64,000 nt of DNA from Segatella hominis (GTDB lineage: Bacteria > Bacteroidota > Bacteroidia > Bacteroidales > Bacteroidaceae): NCBI RefSeq assembly GCF_019249725.2, contig NZ_CP137559.1, forward strand, positions 2,129,501-2,193,500, read 5' to 3'. Position 1 is the stretch's first letter, and every line of letters begins with the position of its first letter. The notes under the pieces were generated by a model, which had not been told where the DNA came from, did not search any database, and worked only from the letters and a program-made list of their open reading frames with translations. Below, one piece after another: positions 16,188 to 25,300 of the stretch. The translations under genes were made by a program, and so were the position numbers.

Positions 16188-16225
16188 GCCGCATCAAGAC
16201 CATTTGGTCAAGATACGGCTTTTTT
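16188..16225 (+). terminator. terminator of the NUDIX-HAD unit
   Basis: GCCG (16188-16191) and CGGC (16216-16219) close a stem-loop with an inner GACCA/TGGTC pairing. It is followed by six T residues. Confidence 0.65.
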
Positions 16226-16287
16226 AGTTGTAATATCCAATTATAAGGAAATAGGGAAGAAAAGCGATTTTGCCAAAGGCTACATTA

Positions 16288-17034
16288 TCATCCATGGAAA
16301 TCATATCCACCATTGGCAGGCTCGTCAATAGGGATTATATCATTGGAGCATGGTGCTTTCAGGTTCTTCAATGTACTGTAGTCCAAGCCTTCAAACGGTT
16401 TGGGGAACAATGCCTTGATAAAAGCTATTCGCATGGCCATTGTGTAATCACGTTTACCCAAACGCTCTGCGATATTCCACACGAAGTGCCTTAAAGGGAT
16501 ATTCTCAACCGTCTCCTTGAAGCGGTTTATTGCTGTCGGGGTATAGTTGGTGTCGTTGCTCCATTCCTTGACAGCCTCAATTACCTTGTACAAATCTTCC
16601 TCATAAAGAAACCTTGACATGGTACGATGCACATAGTCAAGTACGGCTCTTGTTCGCTTGTCCTTTTCCTCCTGTGCTTCTTTTTCTTGTGCCTCTACAC
16701 GCTTGGCATAGTCTTCATGACTGTATCGTGCTGACTCTGTTTGTGGTAATGTTTGCATTGGCTGTTCTTGTTCTGTTGCTGGCTCTGCTTCTACAACGTT
16801 TTTCTTTGTCTTGCTGTTGCTACCAACGGTCATCAGTTCATAGGGATAATTCACCATAGAAATGAATATCGCCCAAAGCAGGATGTTGCTCCCTACAAAG
16901 ATGATTGACTCGACAAACAGACTTTGGTGAAAGTCATTGCCTACATACATAGCCACGACAAGAGAGATGGCGAGAATTGCAGTACCAACAAAAGCGTAGA
17001 TGGTACAATCTGAAGTTGTCTTGTTTTCTATCAT
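16288..17034 (-). CDS. membrane protein with coiled coil, unknown function
   Basis: The 248-aa product is not recognised as a known family. Two hydrophobic segments near the N-terminus (IYAFVGTAILAISLVVAMYV and VESIIFVGSNILLWAIFISM) should span the membrane. A charged coiled coil (about 95-130, EDYAKRVEAQEKEAQEEKDK) and a globular C-terminal domain of about 110 residues follow. It lies between the cargo genes and the integrase on the integrase strand. A CAAAGGTA box (minus-strand TACCTTTG) at 17223-17230 could start its transcript. It may take part in mobilization or surface exclusion, but nothing in the sequence proves this. Confidence 0.55.
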   Translation of the reverse strand: MIENKTTSDCTIYAFVGTAILAISLVVAMYVGNDFHQSLFVESIIFVGSNILLWAIFISMVNYPYELMTVGSNSKTKKNVVEAEPATEQEQPMQTLPQTESARYSHEDYAKRVEAQEKEAQEEKDKRTRAVLDYVHRTMSRFLYEEDLYKVIEAVKEWSNDTNYTPTAINRFKETVENIPLRHFVWNIAERLGKRDYTMAMRIAFIKALFPKPFEGLDYSTLKNLKAPCSNDIIPIDEPANGGYDFHG

Positions 17035-17222
17035 TATTGTATTCGTTTTATTGTTATTCGTTCAAAAACTTCCACAAAGTTAGATGCAGAAGCATGTAAA
17101 AACCGCATTTACGTTCTTTGGCACTCTTTCTTTTACGCTTTATTAGCGTTCTAATATGATTTCATACTCTGAATCATACTTTAAACTTCTCGTTAGTGTC
17201 AGTTGCTGCTAATTGCTGACTA

Positions 17223-17230
17223 CAAAGGTA
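17223..17230 (-). promoter_or_regulatory. putative -7 box of the membrane protein gene
   Basis: TACCTTTG on the minus strand matches the TAnnTTTG consensus and lies about 190 nt upstream of the 17034 start. No TTTG is found at the right distance. The gap 17035-17338 otherwise holds no gene. Confidence 0.35.
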
Positions 17231-17338
17231 AGGGCAAAGAAAAGGGAAATTTGCAGTTCCTCTTTAATATCAACAGAAATTAGGATGTATTTGTCGAATT
17301 GGTTCTATCCACGACAGCAAATAGAACCAACAAAACGA

Positions 17339-17380
17339 GAAAAGGACTATTGGAACACTATCATTCCAACAGTCCTTTTC
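17339..17380. terminator. bidirectional terminator downstream of the integrase gene
   Basis: A 17-nt arm (17339-17355, GAAAAGGACTATTGGAA) pairs with 17364-17380 (TTCCAACAGTCCTTTTC) with one mismatch and an 8-nt loop. A-rich and T-rich arm ends let it act in both directions. It lies 20 bp past the integrase stop. Confidence 0.8.
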
Positions 17381-17400
17381 TGCGTGTTATTGTCAAATGG

Positions 17401-18522
17401 TTACTTTCTCAACGTAATGCAGCCAACCGAAGCACGTTTCTGTGCATCGGAAATCTTGGCATACACTTCTGTCGTTGCCACATTCTTGTGACCGAGATAA
17501 CGCTGCACAACCGCAATACTGGTTCCTGCATCGAGCTGGAGACAGGCAAAGCTGTGGCGTGAGCAATGATAGGAGATATGCTTGGTTATCCCTGCATCTC
17601 TCAGCCAGTTCTTCAATGGTGCCTGTGTCATGGAGTCTTTGAAATCGGGGAACACCTTGCCACGTTTATCCGGTGAATAGCCTATCAGTTCCAAGGCTTC
17701 CTCACTGATTGGGTTATGCACGATGTCTTTTGTCTTCTGCATTCGTGTAGTGACATACATCACACCATCGCTGCCGTATGGCTGTATTTCTTCCCAAGTG
17801 AGCTTCTTGATGTCGCTCTTTCTCAAAGCCGTTAGGCAAGAGAACAGGAAGGCTCGCTTCAAGGCAGGAGCAGAGCAAGGTGTGGATGCCAAGCGGATAA
17901 CCTCGTCTTGTGAAAGATGCTCCTTGTCAGTCGGGATTGTCTCGATACGCTCCAAGAAACCGTTCGGGTTCTCCTTTATCTTGCGGTCACGATAGGCAGT
18001 GTGGATTGAAGCACGGAACGTTGACCAGTAGTTGGCTGCTGAGTTGATATGCAGCTTTCTGTTCTTATGCAGTCCCTGTGGTGCTGTCAGCAGATACTCA
18101 CGAAATCTGTTGCACAAGTCCACGTTTATCTCCCCGAAGGTACACTTGCCTTGCGTGAAGGTACGAAAGTGCATATAAACGTGTTGCCACTTGGAGTTCT
18201 TCTTGTCCGCCAGTTTCTTGAAATAGGCAAGGAAATCGCCTTTCATCTTCTCCTTGTCGAAGAAATCATAACGCTCGTTGACGATAGCCTCGAAGCGACG
18301 GCAGCGTATCGCCTCGGCTCTTGCCGTAAGGTTGAGGTTGTACTTCTGTTCCGTCTGGTTCTTCGGCTTGGCATAAATGTAGATGCCAAGCGACTCGTGG
18401 CGGATGACTTTCATCGTGCTCTCGTCACGATAGCCTGGATAATAGTCAAGATAATAGGACAGCATGCGTCCGTCCTTGATTTTGCGTGTACGCAATGATA
18501 CGGTCTTACAAATGTTGCTCAT
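17401..18522 (-). CDS. tyrosine recombinase (element integrase)
   Basis: The 373-aa product has an N-terminal arm-binding segment, a SAM-like core-binding domain (about 100-200) and a catalytic domain with all active residues visible: Arg in CLTALRKSDIKKL, Lys in RMQKTKD, His-x-x-Arg in YHCSRHSFACL, His in RYLGHKNVATT and the nucleophile Tyr in EVYAKI. It belongs to the Bacteroides phage/transposon integrase type. It would insert and excise the element, here apparently within a leucine-rich repeat coding sequence rather than a tRNA gene. It lies near the right end, downstream of the three-HTH gene on the same strand. Confidence 0.9.
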   Translation of the reverse strand: MSNICKTVSLRTRKIKDGRMLSYYLDYYPGYRDESTMKVIRHESLGIYIYAKPKNQTEQKYNLNLTARAEAIRCRRFEAIVNERYDFFDKEKMKGDFLAYFKKLADKKNSKWQHVYMHFRTFTQGKCTFGEINVDLCNRFREYLLTAPQGLHKNRKLHINSAANYWSTFRASIHTAYRDRKIKENPNGFLERIETIPTDKEHLSQDEVIRLASTPCSAPALKRAFLFSCLTALRKSDIKKLTWEEIQPYGSDGVMYVTTRMQKTKDIVHNPISEEALELIGYSPDKRGKVFPDFKDSMTQAPLKNWLRDAGITKHISYHCSRHSFACLQLDAGTSIAVVQRYLGHKNVATTEVYAKISDAQKRASVGCITLRK

Positions 18523-18650
18523 AACTGATATGTATTATTGATGATTATTCGTGGTGAAGTGTCTCTTCACAGCTGCAAAATAACGGAATGAAATCTCCGT
18601 GACTCCAATTATTCATAGTAACTGATGGATAATGATGAAATCATTTGAAA

Positions 18651-19601
18651 TCACAGTCCTTTTGCTGCCCTTTCTGCCATTGCACGTTCCACATCCGTCT
18701 TCAAAAGCAGGTTTTTTACGCCCACTTTTACCTTACTGATATGGTGAACTCTCACGATATGGCAGATGTTGGCACTTGTCAGACCATACAACTGTTGCAT
18801 CTGTTCGGTGGTATAATAGTTGTCATCGTTCATGAGGTCAGTCCTGCGAAGTTCTTCAAGATGTTCCTTGGAATAATAGGTACGACCGTACTCACGTTTG
18901 GTGGGTATCTTATGTCGATATGTATATGCCCTAAGTGCTGACTTGCTCATGCTAAAGGCTTCCTCTACATCATCAGCAGTCACCCATTCCGTGATGCTGT
19001 TGAGGTCAACGGCAGTACCGAAGAACTCGTCAATATGCCGTTTGCTGTAATAGTTCTTGCCAGCGATACGGCACATCGGTATCTGGTTGCGCTTGGCGGA
19101 TGTATAGAGCCAAGACTTCTTGACCTTATAAATGGACATCACTTCCTCGCCCGAATAATAGTCAAGCACCTCATTCTCCTCTTTCCCTTTTGTTGGTTCC
19201 AGGTTTTGTGTTGGCTTTTCTGTTTTTGCCTTTTTACAGAGCTTGCTCTTGCTGGCAGGAATCACACGCTTGTAGGGATTACCCTCAAACATCTTCTCTA
19301 TATCAGATTTTCTTACGAATGCCATTCTGCTGCTCAATCTTGATGCATTCAACTTGCCGTTAGCCACAAGTTTGTAGATATACTGTCGGGTGCATCCCAT
19401 CAGCACAGCTGCCTTTGAGAATGTAAGATACTCCTGATGTTGCAGATCCATGATTGGCTCAATACCGTTAATCAAGTCCTGCTGTCTTTTCTTCCTAAGA
19501 CGTTTTGCCTCTGCCTGACATTCCTCGGAACAGTATTTCTGCATACCGCTTCTTGGCACGAATGTCTTGCCACAAAATTCACATTTTCTTGTCTGTCTCA
19601 T
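18651..19601 (-). CDS. zinc-ribbon protein with repeated excisionase-type HTH domains
   Basis: The 316-aa product has an N-terminal treble-clef zinc site (CEFCGKTF ... YCSEECQAEA, residues 8-32). Three MerR/excisionase-like HTH modules follow, each with a YY-x-S/T-x-E/KHI signature: about 58-110 (LTFSKAAVLMGCTRQYIYKL), 148-190 (YSGEEVMSIYKVKKSWLYT) and 206-255 (TADDVEEAFSMSKSALRAYT). A fourth partial one (YTTEQMQQLYGLTSANICHI) comes last. It probably bends DNA at the attachment site or regulates excision. It lies between the integrase and the right end. A strong promoter at 19826-19857 drives it. Confidence 0.7.
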   Translation of the reverse strand: MRQTRKCEFCGKTFVPRSGMQKYCSEECQAEAKRLRKKRQQDLINGIEPIMDLQHQEYLTFSKAAVLMGCTRQYIYKLVANGKLNASRLSSRMAFVRKSDIEKMFEGNPYKRVIPASKSKLCKKAKTEKPTQNLEPTKGKEENEVLDYYSGEEVMSIYKVKKSWLYTSAKRNQIPMCRIAGKNYYSKRHIDEFFGTAVDLNSITEWVTADDVEEAFSMSKSALRAYTYRHKIPTKREYGRTYYSKEHLEELRRTDLMNDDNYYTTEQMQQLYGLTSANICHIVRVHHISKVKVGVKNLLLKTDVERAMAERAAKGL

Positions 19602-19825
19602 ACTCTTTGATATTGCTATGTTCTACATACTTTGAGTATTCCACCTATGGAGTAAACGGAAGTGAACCATTGACAACCTTTGTCAACCCAGTCCACAATA
19701 TAACGCTTTTTGCCTATCAGCTTCAAATCTGTCCTTCATCGTAACCACTCGTAAACCCTTGTCAACTACGTTCACGATATGACAAAATAAAAGCTCCGCA
19801 AATTCTCCACGGTAGAAATACGCTG

Positions 19826-19857
19826 CAAAAATATGTGGAAAATCGGGAACTTCCAAA
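19826..19857 (-). promoter_or_regulatory. consensus promoter of the three-HTH gene
   Basis: On the minus strand TTTG (19854-19857) and TATTTTTG (19826-19833) are spaced by exactly 20 bp. The resulting 220-nt leader includes the dyad TTGACAACCTTTGTCAA near 19670 and a further TTGTCAA copy near 19757, possible operator sites. Confidence 0.7.
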
Positions 19858-19954
19858 AAGCACTCAGAAAGTGTTAAAAATCAAATAGCATTGAAAATCA
19901 AGGATTTATATTTAGTTAGTCATAGTAAGTTATGGTTAGTTATAAGGCTCTAAA

Positions 19955-19958
19955 TACA
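19955..19958. other. proposed right attachment site core
   Basis: TACA matches the left junction. Repeats of the form TAGTTAGT/TTAGTTATA in 19914-19942, just inside, look like integrase arm-binding sites. To the right the leucine-rich repeat coding sequence begins at once. Confidence 0.45.
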
Positions 19959-20355
19959 GTTCCAGAAGCAATTCCCACCCAATGAAGTAACAGATGAAGG
20001 GATGGTGATAGAGGTTAAGCCACTGCAGTCTTGGAAGCAACCATCACCCAATGAAGTAACAGATGAAGGGATGGTGATAGAGGTTAAGCCACTGCAACCA
20101 GGGAAGCAATAATCACCCAATGAAGTAACAGATGAAGGGATGGTGATAGAGGTTAAGCCACTGCAGTCTTGGAAGCAACCATCACCCAATGAAGTAACAG
20201 ATGAAGGGATGGTGATAGAGGTTAAGCCACTGCAACCAGGGAAGCAATAATCACCCAATGAAGTAACAGATGAAGGGATGGTGATAGAGGTTAAGCCAGT
20301 GCAACCTTCGAAGCAAGAAGCACCCAATGAGGCAACAACATACTCTACCCCATCA
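19955..20355 (-). pseudogene. BspA-like leucine-rich repeat protein, middle part
   Basis: Minus-strand translation gives VEYVVASLGASCFEGC followed by five near-identical 23-residue leucine-rich repeats (SGLTSITIPSSVTSLGD with YCFPGC or GCFQDC alternating). At DNA level this is a 69-bp tandem repeat with a 138-bp higher order. The fragment is cut by an IS256 element at its 5' side and by the integrative element at its 3' side. It is in frame with both other parts. The repeats are the ligand-binding part of BspA-family adhesins. In this state it has no start or stop of its own. Confidence 0.85.
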
Positions 20356-21720
20356 GAGAGTGTAAATTAAACTGTGTCAAGCTACAATAAAAGTAGTTTA
20401 ACACAGTTTTTATATTATGGACAACTTAGAAATTGATTACAAGAAAGCAGCTCAGCAGTTGCGTAGTGGTGAAGCCTTATTTGGCAAGGACGGAGCATTA
20501 GCTCCATTGTTAGAGCGTATTCTCAACTCAGCTCTCGAAGGTGAGATGGACGCTCATTTAAGTGAAGAGGAACGCTCTTCCGGCAACCGTCGTAATGGTA
20601 AGATGAGTAAGAAGGTTCAAACAAAATATGGTGAGGTCACTATAGAGACTCCTCGTGACCGAGACGGAACTTTCCAACCTGAGACCGTAAAGAAGCGTGA
20701 GACTATTCTTGCCAATGGCATGGCAGACCAGATTATTGAGATGTACGCCATGGGCACCAGCACACGTGACATCAGCAGCTACTTTGAGCGTGAGTTCAAC
20801 ACAACTCTATCAGCCGATACTATCAGCTCTATAACAGACCGTGTATTACCCGAAATCACCGTCTGGAAGTCTCGCATGCTCGATCCTGTATATGCCATTT
20901 GCTGGCTTGATGCTATCCATTATAAGGTAAAGGATGAGAATGGCAGAGCTGTCACACGAGCCATTTACAACATTCTTGGTATCAACAAGGAAGGCCAAAA
21001 AGAACTGTTAGGTATGTATGTGTCTAAGAGTGAAGGAGCTAACTTCTGGCTAGAAGTTCTTACGGATCTTCAGAACCGTGGTGTTCGAGACATCTTGATT
21101 TGTTGTATTGATGGTCTCAAAGGCTTCCCAGATGCCATCCAAAGCGTATTTCCTGAGAGTTCTGTGCAGCTCTGTATTGTCCATCAGATACGCAATTCTA
21201 TCAAGTATGTTGGCAGTAAGCATCAAAAGGAGTTTATCAAGGATTTAAGAACAGTATATGGTGCAGTAAACAAAGACTCCGCTGCTGCTAATTTAGACCT
21301 GTTAGAGTCTAAGTGGGGAGAGATGTACCCAATTGTCATCAAGTCATGGCGTGACAATTGGGAACGTCTGACAGAGTATTTCCAATATACTCCAGCCATC
21401 CGTAAACTCATTTATACGACCAATACGGTTGAGGGGTATCACAGACAGGTAAGAAAGGTCACAAAGACTAAAGGGGTCTTTCCTACGGATAATTCTTTGG
21501 AGAAGCTTGTGTACTTAGCTTACCGCAACATCCGTAAGAAATGGACTATGCCACTGGCAAATTGGGGACAACTTTCTCAACAATTGGCAATAAAATTTGG
21601 AGATAGATTTAAAATTATGTAACTTTGCAGCCGAAAAGGCTTCCCTGCTGGGGGCATGCCCCCAGCAGGGAGTGGGAATGAAAGTTAAGAACAAGCCTTG
21701 ACACAGTTTAATTTACACCC
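20356..21720 (+). mobile_element. IS256-family insertion sequence
   Basis: The element is 1365 bp and encodes one mutator-type transposase. Inverted ends read GTGTAAATTAAACTGTGTCA at 20360 and as its reverse complement up to 21718, extending at least 22 bp. The 8-bp direct repeat CCCCATCA (20348-20355 and 21721-21728) is the target duplication expected for this family. Removing the element and one repeat copy restores the leucine-rich repeat frame. Intact ends, duplication and transposase suggest a recent insertion. Confidence 0.92.
20417..21622 (+). CDS. IS256-family (mutator) transposase
   Basis: The 401-aa product catalyses cut/copy transposition of the surrounding IS. The N-terminal DNA-binding region includes RRNGKMSKKVQTKYGEV. 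The DDE catalytic residues fit WLDAIHYKV (first Asp), CCIDGLKGFPDAI (second Asp) and TTNTVEGYHRQVRK (Glu), as in the family. Length is normal and there is no frameshift, so it is probably active. Terminal repeats lie 40-60 bp away on each side. A GC-rich palindrome (about 21640-21675, CTGGGGGCATGCCCCCAG) follows the stop and may be its terminator or a transposition-related structure. Confidence 0.93.
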   Translation: MDNLEIDYKKAAQQLRSGEALFGKDGALAPLLERILNSALEGEMDAHLSEEERSSGNRRNGKMSKKVQTKYGEVTIETPRDRDGTFQPETVKKRETILANGMADQIIEMYAMGTSTRDISSYFEREFNTTLSADTISSITDRVLPEITVWKSRMLDPVYAICWLDAIHYKVKDENGRAVTRAIYNILGINKEGQKELLGMYVSKSEGANFWLEVLTDLQNRGVRDILICCIDGLKGFPDAIQSVFPESSVQLCIVHQIRNSIKYVGSKHQKEFIKDLRTVYGAVNKDSAAANLDLLESKWGEMYPIVIKSWRDNWERLTEYFQYTPAIRKLIYTTNTVEGYHRQVRKVTKTKGVFPTDNSLEKLVYLAYRNIRKKWTMPLANWGQLSQQLAIKFGDRFKIM

Positions 21721-21982
21721 CCCCATCATTACCCTTAACCTTCTCTGGAATAATAATATCACCAGAATATTTACCATCAGTTTTAGGCACAAGTGTAGCT
21801 GTCTTCGTATCAGAATCCAACAAATAACGAAAGCCATCAATCACCTCAAATTTTAGTTCTTCTGCCATCGCACTACTCGTAGTCATGAGCATCAGAACTA
21901 CCAACATAACAAAGCCTTTAAAAAGACTACTGGTTCCGCTTTTACTATCCAAGAACCTTTTTCTTAAAGTAAAATCTTTCAT
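21721..21982 (-). pseudogene. BspA-like leucine-rich repeat protein, N-terminal part
   Basis: The start codon at 21982 opens MKDFTLRKRFLDSKSGTSSL, then a signal peptide core (VMLVVLMLMTTSSAMA) and the usual BspA N-terminal segment (ELKFEVIDGFRYLLDSDTKT ... YSGDIIIPEKVKGNDG). The gene is interrupted by the IS256 element at codon 87. Rejoined to 20347-19959 and 2805-1999 it forms 1458 nt, exactly 486 codons including stop. The intact ancestor was thus a 485-aa secreted leucine-rich repeat adhesin with seven or more repeats. As it stands only a short truncated peptide can be made. Confidence 0.85.
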
Positions 21983-22130
21983 AATCGTCTCTATTTAAAT
22001 CTTTTCTCCGCAAAAATACAACTTTATTATTAAACCCACAAGAATTTATGGTAAAAATCAAAAATATCATGAAAATCTTTCACGTGTATTATGTTCTTCA
22101 TATTGTACTTCGGTCATAATGGTCAAAGGC

Positions 22131-22187
22131 ATTTCTGGTCAAAATCATTGAATGTATTAATAAGTAATGGCTATAAAACCTATTTAT
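22131..22187 (+). repeat. dispersed 56-bp repeat, copy 2
   Basis: This is a second copy of the 1855-1910 sequence (ATTTCTGGTCAAAATCATTG ... ACCTATTTAT), again preceded by GGTCAT and GGTCAA motifs. It lies in the 330-bp gap between the leucine-rich repeat gene start and the adhesin A terminator; nothing else in 21983-22226 is recognised. Confidence 0.7.
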
Positions 22188-22243
22188 CATCGAGTCATTG
22201 GCATAGCGAACGAAAGGGAGACATAGGCTCATGCCGAGCATAC

Positions 22244-22285
22244 TAAAAAAGGAGGGCGTGTCATGGACTTATGACACACTCTCCT
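22244..22285 (-). terminator. terminator of adhesin A
   Basis: A 15-bp arm (22250-22264) pairs with 22271-22285 with one or two mismatches and a 6-nt loop. On the minus strand it ends in a run of T (AAAAAA at 22245-22250 on the plus strand). It lies 31 bp after the adhesin stop. Confidence 0.85.
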
Positions 22286-22315
22286 TTTAATTTATATCAA
22301 AATTATTAAACTACA

Positions 22316-25300
22316 TTATTTGATCATAACCTTCTTGGTCTTACCATCGCTTGTTTTCACGATATTCAAGCCCTTTTGTAATTTTTCTATCTTTCGACCA
22401 CTTGCATCAAAGTACTGTGCTTCATTGTCTGCATCAACTGTCACATCCTTGATGCCTGTTGTAGAAGTGATGATGATGCCTCCACGGCTAGCATCATATC
22501 GCCAAGTATAACCATCAGGCAAGATTATCTGAATCTTCTTGATGTCATCAGAAGTCAAAACATAACCATTTCCACCCAAGATTATCGGAGTATCAAGCAC
22601 AATGTCCGTGATATTGATATGGATGCGGATGATGATGTTCAACTTAGCGATAATGTAGATTCTACCACTTGCACCATTATAGATATAGTCATAGGCATAA
22701 CCATCACCACCGAGATAGAGATTACCACCATTATAGATAGTCCCCTTGCCACCTGTGCCGAATGTACCTCCTGAGATTGTGGTATTACCACCCTTGCCAT
22801 TCCAATAGACATAACCGCCGATGCCAGAGCCGCCACCAATGAATGTTCCACCAGAGATTGTTGTCGTACCACCATTATAGTAGCCGCCAGAGATAGTGCC
22901 ACCGCTGATAGTTGTTGTACCTGATGGGTAAGTGTAGCCACCATACTTCGTACCACCGATGTTTCCACCATAGATATATGTTTCGCCATAGCCGTGGAAG
23001 CCAAACTCACCACCACTGATAGTTCCTCCGTGATATTCAAAGATACCACCGTCTTCAACATAGAAAAACTCTTTGGTAATGTCTGTGCCAGAGCCATTTC
23101 CACCCTTCCAGATTACTCGACCGCCAGAGAGTATACGGATGAGACGAATAAGGCGAGTGATGTTGATATTAATGTCGATGATGAGAGTACCCTCTACATA
23201 GATGTAACCAGAACCTGTATTTGACAGATTAAGATTTGTCAAGGTCAAGGTTGTATATTTCTTAATGGTAAAACTACCAGAGCCTTTGAGCACAAAGTCT
23301 TTATTGGTTCCATCTCCTTTGTCACCATTAATAAACCATTGCAAATCATCGTCTGCATTACCACTTCCTATACCTACAGGATCATTTATCACACATCCAC
23401 CAGAAGGCAAATCTATTGTCTTAGGGTCTTCCTCTGTACCTTTCTCGTTTCCACTACCACCTCCATTTATCCAATGTTGCAAATCATCTTCATCATACAC
23501 TTTTTTACGAATAGAGACTGTCTTTGCCTTTTCGTTATAGTAGATTTCACGGTCATCTGGAATATTAATGAACTTGTAATACTTATATTCCGATGGATCT
23601 ACATTTGACATAAATGCTTTTTCAAGAGTTAAGTTACTCCAATCGCCATCAATAGTCAAGACGTTGGTTGTCGCAACTTTATTTTCAAAAGTATGTAATG
23701 TAGCATTAGCACACAAATAAACAGCCAGTGGAGCAAAGCGAGACATATAAAGCGCTTCACGAACCTCAATCTGATTTTTTCCGCCAACAAAATTACCTGT
23801 AGAGAACGCATCTTGTGAACCTAATGAAACACAAGTTCCCTTAGTGTCGATACATTTAATCGTAGATTTATTATCAATGTATAACCTACGGCAATCTACT
23901 ACGGTATTAGAACCTTTTACACTCGAACCATAATAAAGACAAACGACTTTTGCCTTAATTGCGGTAGTACTACTTTCAATACTACCTCCATATATATAAG
24001 CAACCCCTTGTTCTCTTTCACCATCAACAGCTGTTACCGATGTTTTATAATCTCCAGAATAATAGAAGAAACATGCTTCACCTTTATTTTCCCCCAAATG
24101 TACAAGAGAAATATTATTGTTACTACTAATATTATTGAATGTCACATTTTGTCCAATAGACAAATATGAATTTCCACCATAAGCTGCCAATCCAAAATAC
24201 CAATTAAAAACCACATTATTGACACCATAAACATTATTGTTACAATCTAAAGTAATATTCTGTAAAGACAGCATTGCACTATTACTTACATAAAATGCAT
24301 AATGGTCTCTTATCCCATTTGTAAATTTCAACGAGCCACCTTTTAAAACTGCATAACACTTAGTTGGAACTGTAATCATCTTATCTATATCAATACCAGC
24401 ATCTGCTATCATAACAGTATCAGGTTTACTATATGTACCAGTTCCATTAGCAGCAATTTCATTAAGTCGTGCTTGAAGTTCATCAGAAGAAGCTATGGCT
24501 GTTTTACGAACCTTAGCTTGATTTCCGTCTAAATATATTTCATAATCATCAGCACCTCCACCCACAAAATTAAACTTCATATACTTCACATCATTGGAAT
24601 TCAACTGATAGTTATAGCCTTCTGCAATAACCAAATCAGGATTATTCTTATATTTTGCAAAGCTTACATAATTATCAGGATTTCCTTTTATTGAGGATAT
24701 GTATTTTAAATGTGCTTCTTTATTGGAATTTGTCACATAACTTATAAATTTATTTAATCGAGCAGATTTAGCATTAAACAAAATATTAGCTTCACAGTTA
24801 GTTGCATAGATGCTATAAACATATCCCCCTAACAATGATACATCATCTTTAGAATTATTAGTTAAAATTTGTCCATACACATATCCTGCTTCTATTTTAA
24901 TATTGTTACTTAACGTAGTTCCTTCCTGCGTCTTCAGTAAAGTTGTATACAAAACAACACCTTTAAAAGGATAAGCTTCCAATGTTCCTCCATTTATAAT
25001 AAATGAAGCACCATTTAATTCAACAATACCACCAGTCCGATAATTACTATCTGTATTATTACCAGGTTTTAGTATAGCTGTAGAAGCCAATTCTACTGTT
25101 GATGATTTTGAAACTTTCAAAAGCAAACCACTAAAAGAATCTGCAGCTGTCAACGTACCATTGGTAAAACGATAAGATTTACCGGTACTAATCTCCAACG
25201 TCTTGGTACGTGTGGTCGCTGTAAACTTCGAGAGGTCAACCTCTATCACATCACTTGCTCTTGTCAATGTTGAGGAAGAGTTATTGATAAACTCCTGTAA

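Larger units (their letters stand above)
2802..19958. mobile_element. integrative mobilizable element inserted in the leucine-rich repeat gene
   Basis: The right end is next to a tyrosine integrase (17401-18522) and a three-HTH excisionase-like gene. Inside are a MobV relaxase, primase-like and DUF3987 genes, and NUDIX/HAD cargo. At both proposed ends the host leucine-rich repeat gene breaks within the same codon, sharing only TACA (2802-2805 and 19955-19958). Deleting the interval restores the frame exactly. TTAGTT-type repeats lie just inside both ends (about 2820-2835 and 19912-19942), as expected for integrase arm sites. The left 6.5 kb carries broken surface genes and a DUF3857 pair, unusual for this class. 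The left boundary could therefore reflect a composite or older rearrangement. Confidence 0.6.

Noticed and set aside
19965..20330. Regular 69-bp repeats resembling a CRISPR array
   Set aside because: Repeats are contiguous without spacers and translate as leucine-rich repeats in one frame.
22640..23200. GGT/ACC-rich repeats in the adhesin genes and ORFs in other frames there
   Set aside because: They code for beta-helix turns of the minus-strand adhesins; the other frames are by-products of that composition.
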